Positions 23,818 through 33,674 of a stretch of 64,000 nt of DNA are shown here, piece after piece. Position 1 is the stretch's first letter; each line of letters opens with the position of its first letter. Made by a program: the position numbers and the translations under genes. Origin of the DNA: Myxococcaceae bacterium JPH2 (GTDB lineage: Bacteria > Myxococcota > Myxococcia > Myxococcales > Myxococcaceae); contig JAEMGR010000007.1 in assembly GCA_016458225.1 (NCBI GenBank), positions 186,001 through 250,000 of the forward strand. The letters are read 5' to 3'. A model generated the notes under the pieces. The model worked only from the letters and a program-made list of their open reading frames with translations, was not told where the DNA came from and ran no database searches.

Positions 23818-26800
23818 ATGCATCCCACATTCCGCCGCATGGGGCCCAGTGAACTGCTGCCCCGGTACATCTTCGCGGAGAGCCTCTTCGCGCGTCGCAG
23901 GGTGCTCGAAGTGGACGCGGTGGCCTCCACGGGGGGCGAGAGCGCGCGTTTCCTGTTGGAGCGCGGCGCGCGCGCGGTGGTGGCGTGCGACGCGGACCTG
24001 GCCGCGGTGGAGGCGGCCCAGAAGGGGCCCGTCGCGCCCGGGCTGCGCTTTCGCGCCAACGTCTATGACGACCTGGAGCCGGGCAGCTTCGACGTGGTGC
24101 TGGTGGCGGACCTGGCGCCCTACGTCCGCGCGCCGGAGCTGCTCTCCGAGCTGACGCGGCTGGTGTCTCGCCAGGGGTATCTGGTGGGGGGGCTGCGCAA
24201 CATCGCGGGCCTGGCGCTCACGCAGCTCATGGAGCCGGAGGAGGGCGTGCCGCCCACGTTCGGCCAGGCGCTGGATGCCCTCTCCGTCCACTTCCCCCAC
24301 GTGGAGGTGGCCACCCAGTCCCCTGTGTTGGGCTACCAGCTCGCGTTCGAGCGGGGCGAGGGGCTGCAGGTGGATGGCTCGCTCGTCACCGGGGGCGAGG
24401 CGGCCTACTTCGTCGTGGTGGCCGGACAGGAGCCCGCGCGGGTGGTGGACCCGACGTGGGTGCAGCTGCCGCCCGAGCCCCTGGCCTTCACGCGCGGGAA
24501 GCTGGACGACATCGCGGCCCGGGCGAAGTCCTGGGAAGAGCGCGCCGGTCGACTCAAGGAGGCGCTGACCAAGGTCCGGGCGGAGGCGGGTGACCGCGAG
24601 GCCGAGGTGGCGGCGCTGCAGCCCGCGCTGGAGGTGGCGCGGCAGGATGTGGCTCGCCTCACCGCGCAGCTGGAGCAGGCGCGGGGCAGCGCGGAGTCCG
24701 CGCGCGAGCGGGATGAGCTGAGTGGACGGCTCCGGCGGCGCGAGCTGGAGCTGCAGGTTGCGACGGAGCGGCTGGCGGACGCGGATCGGCGGCTCGCGGC
24801 GCACCGGCTGGACGTGGAGGCGGCGCAGCGGGCCCAGGCCGATGCGGGTGTCCAGGTCCTGGCGGCCCAGGAAACGGTGCGGCTGGAGCGGGCTCGTCGC
24901 GAGGAGCTGGCCTCCTCGCTGGAGGAGACGCGCGAGCGGTTGACCCAGGCCTATGCCCAGGTGCGCGAGCTCCAAGAGGAGCAGGGCTCGCTGCGCATCG
25001 ACCGGGAGAAGGACCGGCTGGCGGCGGAGCGCGCCCTGGACGCGGCGGAGGACAGGCGGCGTCAGGCCGATGCCGCGCGAGAGCGCGAGCTGCGCATCGC
25101 CGAGCAGTACTCGGCCGCGCTCGCCGCCGTGGAGCACCTCCAGGAGCAGGTGACTCGGGCCGAGGAGGCCGCGCGGGCCGCGGGTGACTCCGTCCCCGCG
25201 AAGGACGCGGAGCTGGCGCGCGCTCGCCGTGAGCTGGCCGAGGCGCACCTGCGGATGTCCGCTGCCGAAGGGGCTCGGCAGGAGGCGGAGTCCCGGCTGG
25301 AGTCTCGTGAGGCCACGCTTCGCGGGCTGGAGACAGAGGTCACCTTCACGCGCGCGGCCGAGGCCCAGCTTCGCGAGGCGCTGGAGGCGCGCACCGGGGA
25401 CGTGGCCCGGGCGCAAGCGTTGGCCGCGTCGCTCGAGGAGGCCTTGCAGGCGGCTCGTGAGCGGCTGGGCTTGCTCGAACAGACGGGTGAGTCCCGGACG
25501 CGGGAGCTGGATTCGGAGCGGGCTCGGTTCGAGCAGGCGCTGGGCGAGGAGCGTGCGCTCGCGGCTCGGGCTCGGGAGGCGGTGGAGGAAGAGCTGAGCG
25601 CGCTGCGGCGCTCGTCATTCGAGGCGCAGGAGGCGCTCGAAGGTCGGCTTGTCGTGGCGACGGAGCAGGCCGCGCGGGTCGATGCGGCGCTGACCGAGGC
25701 GCGCGCGAACCTGGAGGCGACGCGGCGTTCGCTGGAGGCGGCCGAGGCGCTGTCGGCGCTCGCGAACGAGGAGCTGGAGCGCGAGACGCAGGCTCGAAAG
25801 ACCGCCGACGATGCGCTGACTCGGGTGGGTGAGGCGCTCGCCGAGACGGAGCGGCGGCTGGCGAGCGCCACCGAGCGGGGCGAGGCCCAACAGCAGGCTC
25901 GGGCGGAGCTGGAATCGGCGCTCGCGGATGTCCGTGAGACCTTGGAGCTGGAGCGCCTGGAGCGCGAGGACGTCCAGGGCGCGCTCGAGGCCGAGCAGGC
26001 TCGGCGGCAGCAGGCGGACGCGGACCTGGCGAAGACCCGGGAGGCGCTCGCGGCCGAGGAGGAGCGGCGGGCTCGGTGGGAGGCCGCGCTCGCGGACACC
26101 CAGGCCCAGTGGCAGTCCGAGCGCGAGCAGCGCGCGCGCGTGGACTCCGCGCTGGCGGCCGAGCGGACCCGGCGCGAGGAACTGGACGCGTCCTGGACGG
26201 AGACGAAGGCGGCGCTGGAGGAGGAGCGCGCGCACCGGGCTCGGACGGAGTCGGCGCTGGCGGAGGCGCGGTCGGCCTTGGGCACCGAGCGCGAGCACCG
26301 GGCTCGGTTGGAGGCCACGTTCTCGGAGATCCAGGCTCGCGCCATCGGCACGGACGAGGCGCTGGTTCGCCTGCGTGACGAGGCCGAGAGCGCGCTGGCC
26401 CAGGAACAGGCTCGGCGCGCGCGGGCGGAGGAGTCGCTCGCGGAGACTCGGGCAGCTCTGGCTGCGGCCCAGGAGTCCCAGGCTCGCTCGGTGGCGACGC
26501 TGGCCGAGACCCATGCCGCGCTGCTGTCCGAGCAGGAGGCTCGCGCGGCCTCGCTTCGTGATGGGCGTGCGGCGCTGGAGAGCGAGCGCGCGGCTCGGGC
26601 CGAGCGTGAGGCCGCGCTCGCTGAGGTGCGCGCGGCGCTTGCGGCTGAGCAGGATTCGCTTGCCGAGGTCCGCGCGCAGCACGAGTCCGCGCGCAAGGAA
26701 CTCGATGAGGCTCAGGCCGCGCTGTCGGCGGAGCGCGTGGCTCGCGCAGCGAATGACGTCTCGCTGGGTGACGCTCGGGTGGCGCTGGAGGCCGTGCGCG

Positions 26801-29382
26801 AGGAACTTAGCGCGACGCTGGAGGCCGAGCGGGTATCTCGCTCCGAGGCGGAGACTTCGCTCGCCGAGGTTCGGAGCGCATTGGCGTCGGAGCGCGAGGC
26901 CCTTGTTCGGATCAAGGCCTCGTTGTCCGAGACGCAGGCCGTTGGGGAACTCGAGCGGGCTCGGCAAGAGGCTGCGCTCGTCGAGGCTCGGGATGCACTG
27001 GCCTCTGAGCGCGAGGCCCGGGCTCAGGCCGAGTCTTCCTTGGCCGAGGTGCGTGGCGCGTCCGATGTGGCTCGGGCCGAGGTGGAGCGCCTGCGCGCGG
27101 AGCTGGATTCCGAGCGGCAGGGACGCAGCGCGGGCGAAGCCGGGCTGACCGAGGCTCAGCGTCGCCTCGTCGCGGAGCAAGAGTCGCTCGCGCATACCGA
27201 GGAACGGTTGCGCGCGGAGACCGAGGCTCGCGCCGAGATCGAGTCCTCGCTGCGCCAGAGTCGCGAGGCGCAGGCGCAGGGGGAGGACTTGCTCGCGGAG
27301 GCTCGCGAGGCCCAGGCGCGGACTCTCGCCGAGTTGGAGGCGCTGCGTACCGAGGCCGCGGAGCTGTCCGCTCGACTGAGTTCGGCGGAACGCGTGCTGG
27401 AAGAGCACCGCTCCGCCGCCGAGGCGCAAGAGACGGAGCTTCGCGCGAGCGTGGAACGGCTGGAGGCGGAACGCGCCTGGGCCGAGGGGACCGTTCAAGA
27501 GCAGCGCTCTCATTGGGAGTCGCAGCTCTCCGAGACTCGCGCTGCTCACGCCTCCGCGGAGACGCGCCGTCAGACGCTGGAGTCGTCGCTCGCGGAGCAG
27601 GAGAAGCTCGTTGCGTCCCTTCAGGAGAAGCTGCGCGAGGAAGAGCTTCGCGCTCAGCGGCTCACGGAGGCCGCGAGCACTCGCGAGCAGACGCTGACGG
27701 AGGCTCGGGCTCGGCTGGTGTCGCTGGAGGCGGAGCTGGAGGGCTCGCTGTCCCGCGCCGAGCGACGGCAGCAGGACTCTGAGGAGGCGCTCCAGCAGCT
27801 TGCCCTTCGCGACCAGGAGTTGCTCGGCGCGCGGAGCGAGCTGGCCCACCTGGGCGCGACCCGTCAGGAGTTGATGCGGCTGGGGACCGAGCTGCAACGG
27901 GCCCATGCGGCGCTGCACGAGCGGGGCATGCACATCGCTCGATTGGACGCGGAGTTGGTGGATGCGCAGGACCGGCTCTCCGCCACGCGCGAGCATGCGG
28001 AGCTGCTCGTGGTCCAGCTCGAGACGGCTCGGCGCTTCGCGGGCAAGGCCAACAATCTGGAGTCCTCGCTGGAGGCCGAGCGCACCGCGTTGGAGTCGGC
28101 TCGAACCGACGCCGAGGCCGCGCGCGTTGAAGTCCAACGTGCCATCGAGTTGGCTCAGGCCGAGCGCGAGCGCGCCGCGGCACTGGAGTCGAAGCTGACC
28201 GAGCTGCGCGCGGAGCAAGAGGCTCGCTTCGCGGATCAGGTGTCTCGGTCGACGTCCGACAAGGCAGACCTGGAGGCGCGGCTCTTGGAGCTGGGGGCTC
28301 GTTCCTCGGCGGAGAAGGCGGAGCTGGAGGCTCGGCTCGTTGCGCAGGAAGCGTTGGCTTCGGCGCAGCGGGCGGAGTGGGAGGCTCGGCTTACGGAAGC
28401 TGTGGCCCGCGTGGAGACGGAGCGCGCGCAGGTGGAGGCCCGGCTCGCTGAAGCGCAGGGCATGGCCACGGCGGAGCGCGAGGCCCTGGAGTCTCGGCTC
28501 TCCGAGGCGACGGCTCGCTCTTCGTCCGAGGTGCGTGAGGTGGAGGCTCGGCTCGCGGAGCTCACGGCTCGCGCCGAGTCGCAGCGGGCCGAGCACGAGG
28601 CCCGGTTCGCGGAACTCTCCGCCCAATCGAATACCGAACGGGCTGCCTTGGAATCTCGGGTCGCCGAGGCCAGCGCTGCGCTCGCGTCGCAGCGCGCGGC
28701 CCTCGATACCCGGGTCGCGGAGCTGTCGCAGGCCGCCGCCGACGCGGAGGCGCAGGCTCGGCGCGCTGAGTCCGAGCGCACGACGCTCACCTCCGAACGC
28801 GAGCGCCTGCAGTCGGACCTCACCATCGCGCGGGCTGCCCGCATCCGCCTGGAAGGGCGCGTGAGCGCGTTGGAGACCGCGTCCGTGGATGCGGTTCGCC
28901 TGCTCGATACGGAGCGGGCCGAGCGCGAGAAGCTCGCCCAAGCGCTGGCGCAGACGCGCCAGCAGTCCTCGCGTGAAGGGGACTCTATTGCCCAGCTCTC
29001 GGCGCTTCAGTCGGAACTCTCCGCCGCGCAGGCCCTGGCGCGGACCCTGGATGCCGAGCGCGCCGAGCTGCTCGGCACGGTCGAGTCCCTCAAGGCCGCC
29101 GCTCAGCCGCCCGAGGCCGTCCTGGAGATGGCCCTGGAGATGGAGCAGCTCCAGACCTTGATCGAATCGCTCCAGGACAAGGTCGCCGCACAGGAGACCG
29201 AGCTGGCGACCCTGCGCGCTCAGGCCCCCGCAGCCCCCCCGCGAGAAGCCCCGAAGCGTCCGGCGCCGACCGCCGCTCCCCGTCCCACGGCGCCGGGTCC
29301 GGCCGCCCCCAAACCCCGGGCCGCGGTGCCCGCCCTGGACCTGCCTCCCACTCCGACCAAGAAAGCGGGCGAGCGCGAATGA
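23818..29382 (+). CDS. Giant coiled-coil protein with degenerate methyltransferase-like N-terminal domain
   Basis: The 1,854-residue product has two parts. Residues 1-210 look like a Rossmann methyltransferase: RRVLEVDAVASTGGESARFL occupies the place of the SAM-binding glycine loop but lacks its usual E-x-G-x-G, then AVVACDAD (acidic end of strand 2) and DVVLVADLAPYV. From about 240 to 1,790 it is an unbroken coiled coil rich in Ala, Glu, Arg and Leu, with recurring units such as ARREELASSLEETRERL and SALAEARSAL. The last 60 residues are Pro/Ala/Lys-rich. No signal peptide or membrane segment. Such very long coils often act as cytoskeletal or polarity scaffolds in myxobacteria, but I cannot name an ortholog. 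ATG at 23818 begins the fold. dapF follows 24 bp later. Confidence 0.88.
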   Translation: MHPTFRRMGPSELLPRYIFAESLFARRRVLEVDAVASTGGESARFLLERGARAVVACDADLAAVEAAQKGPVAPGLRFRANVYDDLEPGSFDVVLVADLAPYVRAPELLSELTRLVSRQGYLVGGLRNIAGLALTQLMEPEEGVPPTFGQALDALSVHFPHVEVATQSPVLGYQLAFERGEGLQVDGSLVTGGEAAYFVVVAGQEPARVVDPTWVQLPPEPLAFTRGKLDDIAARAKSWEERAGRLKEALTKVRAEAGDREAEVAALQPALEVARQDVARLTAQLEQARGSAESARERDELSGRLRRRELELQVATERLADADRRLAAHRLDVEAAQRAQADAGVQVLAAQETVRLERARREELASSLEETRERLTQAYAQVRELQEEQGSLRIDREKDRLAAERALDAAEDRRRQADAARERELRIAEQYSAALAAVEHLQEQVTRAEEAARAAGDSVPAKDAELARARRELAEAHLRMSAAEGARQEAESRLESREATLRGLETEVTFTRAAEAQLREALEARTGDVARAQALAASLEEALQAARERLGLLEQTGESRTRELDSERARFEQALGEERALAARAREAVEEELSALRRSSFEAQEALEGRLVVATEQAARVDAALTEARANLEATRRSLEAAEALSALANEELERETQARKTADDALTRVGEALAETERRLASATERGEAQQQARAELESALADVRETLELERLEREDVQGALEAEQARRQQADADLAKTREALAAEEERRARWEAALADTQAQWQSEREQRARVDSALAAERTRREELDASWTETKAALEEERAHRARTESALAEARSALGTEREHRARLEATFSEIQARAIGTDEALVRLRDEAESALAQEQARRARAEESLAETRAALAAAQESQARSVATLAETHAALLSEQEARAASLRDGRAALESERAARAEREAALAEVRAALAAEQDSLAEVRAQHESARKELDEAQAALSAERVARAANDVSLGDARVALEAVREELSATLEAERVSRSEAETSLAEVRSALASEREALVRIKASLSETQAVGELERARQEAALVEARDALASEREARAQAESSLAEVRGASDVARAEVERLRAELDSERQGRSAGEAGLTEAQRRLVAEQESLAHTEERLRAETEARAEIESSLRQSREAQAQGEDLLAEAREAQARTLAELEALRTEAAELSARLSSAERVLEEHRSAAEAQETELRASVERLEAERAWAEGTVQEQRSHWESQLSETRAAHASAETRRQTLESSLAEQEKLVASLQEKLREEELRAQRLTEAASTREQTLTEARARLVSLEAELEGSLSRAERRQQDSEEALQQLALRDQELLGARSELAHLGATRQELMRLGTELQRAHAALHERGMHIARLDAELVDAQDRLSATREHAELLVVQLETARRFAGKANNLESSLEAERTALESARTDAEAARVEVQRAIELAQAERERAAALESKLTELRAEQEARFADQVSRSTSDKADLEARLLELGARSSAEKAELEARLVAQEALASAQRAEWEARLTEAVARVETERAQVEARLAEAQGMATAEREALESRLSEATARSSSEVREVEARLAELTARAESQRAEHEARFAELSAQSNTERAALESRVAEASAALASQRAALDTRVAELSQAAADAEAQARRAESERTTLTSERERLQSDLTIARAARIRLEGRVSALETASVDAVRLLDTERAEREKLAQALAQTRQQSSREGDSIAQLSALQSELSAAQALARTLDAERAELLGTVESLKAAAQPPEAVLEMALEMEQLQTLIESLQDKVAAQETELATLRAQAPAAPPREAPKRPAPTAAPRPTAPGPAAPKPRAAVPALDLPPTPTKKAGERE

Positions 29383-29406
29383 GGGCTCGCGCTTAGGATT
29401 GTCGAC

Positions 29407-30261
29407 GTGGACGTACGCGAGCGCATCTTCAAGTACCAGGGCCTGGGCAATGACTTCGTCGTGCTGGACCGTCGTCGTACGGGCCAGGACATCGACGCGC
29501 GCACCTCGCGGTGGCTCTGCGACCGTCGCCTGGGTGTTGGCGCGGATGGGGTGCTGTCCCTGCTGCCGTCGTCGCGCGGCATGGCGCGGATGGTCGTTCA
29601 CAACGCGGATGGCAGCATCGCGGAGATGTGCGGCAACGGCCTGCGGTGCGCCGTGAAGTACCTGGTGGATCACTCCGCGGAGCGGCCCGAGTGGCTCGAC
29701 GTGGAGACAGGGGCCGGGGTGCTTCGCTGTGTCCCCGGCTACGACGCGAGCGGCGTGGCGGAGGTGGACATCTCCATGGGCCCCGCGCGGCTGGTTGCGC
29801 CCAACCTACCCTCGGGCGTGACGGGCACTCCCTTCGTGGGAGCCGCCGTGCCGGGTCATGCGGACCTGGTGGTGGGGACCGCGGTGAGCATGGGCAATCC
29901 GCACCTCGTGCTGTTGGATCAGCCGCTCTCGGATGCGCCGCTCAAGGGGCCGGTGCTGGAGGTCCATCCCTCGTTCCCGGACCGCACCAACGTGGAGTTC
30001 GTCCGCGTGGAGTCCGATGGCCTCACCGTGGTGGTGTGGGAGCGTGGCTGCGGCCTGACGCAGGCGTGCGGCACCGGGGCGTGTGCGGCCGCGGTGGCGG
30101 CGGTGCTGGCGCGGCGGCTGCCCTCGGATGCCTGGCTGCGCGTCACCCTTCCAGGCGGCGACCTGCGCATCCAGGTGCCGGCTGACCTGTCCGACATCCG
30201 CCTCCGTGGGCCGGTGGCCTTCGTCTTCGAAGGCGTTGTGGCGCTTCCCACGGGCCAGTAA
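29407..30261 (+). CDS. dapF: Diaminopimelate epimerase
   Basis: DapF converts LL- to meso-diaminopimelate for peptidoglycan and lysine. The 284-residue protein has both catalytic cysteines in their motifs: Cys75 in EMCGNGLRC and Cys221 in TQACGTGACAAA, plus FKYQGLGNDFVVLD at the start and NPHLVLL near 164. GTG start at 29407 gives the canonical N-terminus (KYQGLGNDF); spacing from the upstream gene is 24 bp, so co-transcription with the coiled-coil gene is likely. Confidence 0.97.
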   Translation: MDVRERIFKYQGLGNDFVVLDRRRTGQDIDARTSRWLCDRRLGVGADGVLSLLPSSRGMARMVVHNADGSIAEMCGNGLRCAVKYLVDHSAERPEWLDVETGAGVLRCVPGYDASGVAEVDISMGPARLVAPNLPSGVTGTPFVGAAVPGHADLVVGTAVSMGNPHLVLLDQPLSDAPLKGPVLEVHPSFPDRTNVEFVRVESDGLTVVVWERGCGLTQACGTGACAAAVAAVLARRLPSDAWLRVTLPGGDLRIQVPADLSDIRLRGPVAFVFEGVVALPTGQ

Positions 30262-30296
30262 CCTCCCGGGCTCACTTCCTCTCGATTCCGAGCTCC

Positions 30297-32147
30297 GTGG
30301 CCGGTCCCATCCTCGTCGTCGACGACGACCTGTTCTTCCGTCAGCTCGCGAGCGACATGCTGTCCCGCCGGGGGCACCGTGTGGTCGCGGTCGAGAACGC
30401 CACGATGGCGTTGCAAGAGGTGGCGCGCGCCGCCTTCGACCTCGTCATCACCGACGTCGTCATGCCGGGCGTGGACGGCTTCGCGCTCACCGCGCGCCTG
30501 CGCGAGAGGGATCCGGACCAGGAGGTCATCCTCGTCAGCCAGCGCACCGACGTGAAGGGCTCCGAGACGGCCCTGCGCGCGGGCGTGGCGGACTGCCTCA
30601 CCAAGCCGGTCGACGAAGCGGACCTGCTGCTCGCGGTGGACCGGGCCCTGGAGCGTGCGCAGCTCCGTCGCGAGCGGGCCCAGCTGCGCGACGAGAACCT
30701 GGAGTTCGCGCGCTTCCACAACCTGCACCAGCGCTGCCTGGAGCTGCTGTCCCATCCGGACCTGGAGTGGCTCCAGGAGCGCGTCATCGCGGACCTGTCC
30801 GCGGTGTGCGACGCCCAGAGCGCCGCGCTGTGGGTCATCGACGATCGCGGAGACCTGGTGCTGCGCGCGTACCGGGGCCTGCTCGACAAGCAGTTCCTGG
30901 CCGAGAAGATGAGCCCCGAGGGCCCGCTCTCCGGTCGCCTGCGCGAGGCCCAGCCGTGGGTGGCTCGCGACGAGCGCTCGATGGTGCTCTACGTCCCGAT
31001 GATCGCCTCGGGCGAGGTCATGGGACTGGCGCAGATGAGCGACCCGCTGGCGGGAGACTTCCGGCCCGAGAACACGCGCGACGCGAAGCTGCTCGCGGAC
31101 TTCGCCGCGGTGGGCGTGAAGAACGGTCGTCGTCTGCTGGCGCTCCAGCGCCTGGGCCTGAGGGACCGGGACACCGCCGCGTACAACCTCAGCTACTTCA
31201 CCGACTACGCCTCCAAGGAGATCTACAAGGCGCGGCGCTACGGCCGGACGTTCTCGCTGCTGACGTTCTCCGTGGACAACCTCCCGCTGGTGCGCGTGCG
31301 GCTGGGCGCTGCGGAGGCGAAGAAGGCCGTGCGCGGCATCATCCGCGCGCTCAGCCGGATCATCCGGGACTCGGATGTCATCGCGAAGGCGAGCGACCAG
31401 GAGTTCTACCTGCTCCTGCCCGAGACGGACTTCTTCGGCGCGATGATGTTCGTGCGACGCGCGGTGGCCGCCGTGCGCGAGGAGCCCGAGGCGCAGGAAG
31501 TGGAGCAGCGCCTGCCGCTCGCGCTGGTGGGCGGGGCGAGCACGTTCCCCAAGGACGGAGAGGACTTCGACGAGCTGGTGCACCGCTGCCGCCGTCGCAT
31601 GGACGAGCGGCGCGCGTCGCTCCAGCGGCGGCTGATGCTGGATGGCCTGCCGTTCTGGGACGAGGTGGACCTCCTGCTCGGCAACCCCACCAGTCCGCGC
31701 CTGCCGTCGGATGAGCGCGCGGAGCCGAGCCGCCGAGGCAAGGTCGCGGACGTGCTCTTCGACGAGCTTCAGGTGGAGATCGCCCGAGAGCTCGTTCGCG
31801 ACCCGGGGCAGCGCGGGCTGCTCTACGTGGGCGGGCCCGAGATTCGCGCGGAGCTGCCCATCGCCTCGGGGCTGGAGTCTGCGCCGCCGGACCTCGCCTC
31901 GCGCATCTACTTGCTGGGTCGGCGCGGCGATCTGGAGTCCCATCCCGCGCTCACGCCCGTGTTCCTCGAAGGCGACGAGCGCGTCACCCGCCACGAGTTC
32001 ATCCTGTGGTTGTCGGAGACGGCTGCCTACGCGCTCATCCAGCGGCGCGGGCGCGGGGCGACGTGGGGCTTCCATACCTCGGACACCGCGGTGGTGGACG
32101 GGCTCATCTCCAAGCTGCAGGCCGAGTACGACCTGCAGCCTTACTGA
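30297..32147 (+). CDS. Receiver-GAF-degenerate GGDEF regulator
   Basis: 616-residue regulator. Receiver domain (about 3-120) is intact: VVDDD, phospho-Asp53 in VITDVVMPG and Lys in CLTKPVD. A GAF-like domain follows (about 145-285; AALWVIDDRGDLVLRAY). Then a diguanylate-cyclase-like domain (about 295-430) in which the catalytic GGDEF is replaced by SDQEF near residue 365, so it is unlikely to make cyclic di-GMP. The C-terminal 180 residues (to 616) are unassigned; GLLYVGGPEIRAELP is a beta-rich start. GTG at 30297. It is 16 bp ahead of a second receiver gene, probably the same operon. Confidence 0.85.
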   Translation: MAGPILVVDDDLFFRQLASDMLSRRGHRVVAVENATMALQEVARAAFDLVITDVVMPGVDGFALTARLRERDPDQEVILVSQRTDVKGSETALRAGVADCLTKPVDEADLLLAVDRALERAQLRRERAQLRDENLEFARFHNLHQRCLELLSHPDLEWLQERVIADLSAVCDAQSAALWVIDDRGDLVLRAYRGLLDKQFLAEKMSPEGPLSGRLREAQPWVARDERSMVLYVPMIASGEVMGLAQMSDPLAGDFRPENTRDAKLLADFAAVGVKNGRRLLALQRLGLRDRDTAAYNLSYFTDYASKEIYKARRYGRTFSLLTFSVDNLPLVRVRLGAAEAKKAVRGIIRALSRIIRDSDVIAKASDQEFYLLLPETDFFGAMMFVRRAVAAVREEPEAQEVEQRLPLALVGGASTFPKDGEDFDELVHRCRRRMDERRASLQRRLMLDGLPFWDEVDLLLGNPTSPRLPSDERAEPSRRGKVADVLFDELQVEIARELVRDPGQRGLLYVGGPEIRAELPIASGLESAPPDLASRIYLLGRRGDLESHPALTPVFLEGDERVTRHEFILWLSETAAYALIQRRGRGATWGFHTSDTAVVDGLISKLQAEYDLQPY

Positions 32148-32163
32148 AGCGAGGCGCGCGGCC

Positions 32164-33654
32164 GTGGCCCAGGTGCGGAAGATCCTCATCGCCGACCCCG
32201 ACCTCGACTCCGTGCGCGCCCTGTCTCGGGCGCTGCGGACCAAGGGCTATCAGGTGCACTACGCGCCGGATGGCTCGCGCGCGCTGGAGGTGGCGGTGCT
32301 GCGCCACCCGGACCTCGCGCTGTTCGACGAGGCGTGCCGCCTGCTGGACGCGCGCACCTTCATCCAGATCCTGCGCACCAACCCGCGCACCGAAGACATC
32401 CCCGTGGTGCTCACCACGTCGAGTCTGGACGCGGACCGGGTGCGAGCGCGCGACGGCTCGCTGCGCAAGCCCTTCAACCTGGACGAGGTGCTCAGCCGCA
32501 TCGAGCACATCTTCCGGCGCAGCGAGGCGGCCAAGGACCTCAAGAGCGAGCAGCAGGAGATCGAAGGGTCGCTCACCCAGCTCAGCATCCCGGACCTGAT
32601 GCAGATCCTGGGGATGAACAAGCGCAACGGGCGGCTCGCGCTGGAGCGCGGCGCCGAGCGCGGGGAGATCTCCGTCGCCGAGGGGCGGCCGGTGAACGCG
32701 CGGCTGGGCCGGGTGGAAGGGGAGAAGGCCCTGTTCCGCCTCCTGGCCTGGGCGGATGGCAACTTCACGTTCACCCCCGGCACCAGCGCCGCGCGCCCAC
32801 GCATCTCCCGGGCCATGGATGACGCGCTCCTGGAGGGCATGCGCCAGTCGGACGAGGTGAACCGGCTGCTGCCCAAGCTGCCGCCGCGACACACGCGCTT
32901 GTTGCTCGCGCCGGACGTCGTGCTGCCGGACGAACTGCACCCGGTGACGGCGCAGGTGGTGGAGCTGCTGCGCCAGCCGCGCGCGCTCGGCGAGGTGTTG
33001 GATTTGGCGCCGGCCACGGACATGGACGTGCTGGGCGTGCTCTCCACGCTGCTCGCGAAGGGCGTGGCCCGGCCCGTGGAGGGCGATGGCGCGAACCTGG
33101 GCGCGAGCGATCTGCTCGGCGCGGCGGAGGTGCACGCGCTGCGAGGCCGCATCCTGCGCACCCGCGCGCCGTCGAAGGTGGCCACCGCGAAGGTGTTCGT
33201 CTGCGGCAGTGGCGCGTCCGCGGCTCGGCGCGTGCTGGCGCGCGTCCCTGGGCTGGAGGCGCTGTCGGCGGACCCCACCGCGGTGAAGAGCGGCTTCGGG
33301 ACGCTGGGGCGGCTGGAGCTGAGCGAAGTGCTGCGCCTGGACTTCTGCGTGCTGCCCCCGGCCGAGGCCGCGCGTCCGCTGTGGCGTCCGTTCTGCGCCG
33401 GGGCCCTGGGCGCGCTCCTCATGGACGTGTCCGAGGGCGCGGTGCGGCTCGCGCGCTACCTGGCGTGGGAGGTGCGCGTGCCCGTGGTGGTGGTGGGCTC
33501 GGACGTGCCCGCCGCGCTGCAGGGGTCGCCCGCGGGCGCGGTGTCGGTGGGCGAGGACCTGGCCGAGGCGCTGCGCGCGATGCTGATGCACGCGCTCAAC
33601 CCCGCGCCCACGCTCCCCGGCGTCACGCAGGTGCAGCGCGCCAGCGCGTCCTGA
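32164..33654 (+). CDS. Receiver-DUF4388 regulator
   Basis: 496 residues. Receiver domain (about 5-118): ILIADPD at the acidic pocket, Asp55 in ALFDEACRLL at the phospho-acceptor position but with an atypical following loop, and Lys in SLRKPFN. Next a DUF4388/PATAN domain (about 137-240: EGSLTQLSIPDLMQILGMN, then NGRLALERG), a module common in myxobacterial regulators. The C-terminal 250 residues begin with helices (VTAQVVELLRQPRALGEVLDL) and end in a Rossmann-like part resembling the small-GTPase-like folds seen after DUF4388 (AKVFVCGSGASAARRVLA; no clear P-loop). GTG at 32164 is chosen because the receiver fold starts there. Confidence 0.85.
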   Translation: MAQVRKILIADPDLDSVRALSRALRTKGYQVHYAPDGSRALEVAVLRHPDLALFDEACRLLDARTFIQILRTNPRTEDIPVVLTTSSLDADRVRARDGSLRKPFNLDEVLSRIEHIFRRSEAAKDLKSEQQEIEGSLTQLSIPDLMQILGMNKRNGRLALERGAERGEISVAEGRPVNARLGRVEGEKALFRLLAWADGNFTFTPGTSAARPRISRAMDDALLEGMRQSDEVNRLLPKLPPRHTRLLLAPDVVLPDELHPVTAQVVELLRQPRALGEVLDLAPATDMDVLGVLSTLLAKGVARPVEGDGANLGASDLLGAAEVHALRGRILRTRAPSKVATAKVFVCGSGASAARRVLARVPGLEALSADPTAVKSGFGTLGRLELSEVLRLDFCVLPPAEAARPLWRPFCAGALGALLMDVSEGAVRLARYLAWEVRVPVVVVGSDVPAALQGSPAGAVSVGEDLAEALRAMLMHALNPAPTLPGVTQVQRASAS

Positions 33655-33674
33655 GTCGCGGCGCGGGCGAGCCG

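Noticed and set aside
25615-29673. A 1,352-codon open frame antisense to the giant coiled-coil gene
   Set aside because: It exists because the sense gene avoids certain codons and has high GC; its product is Leu/Arg/Gly-rich without domains and the sense frame has clear coiled-coil periodicity.
29919-32243. A 774-codon minus-strand open frame over dapF and the receiver protein
   Set aside because: Antisense shadow with no domain; sense genes have clear active-site motifs.
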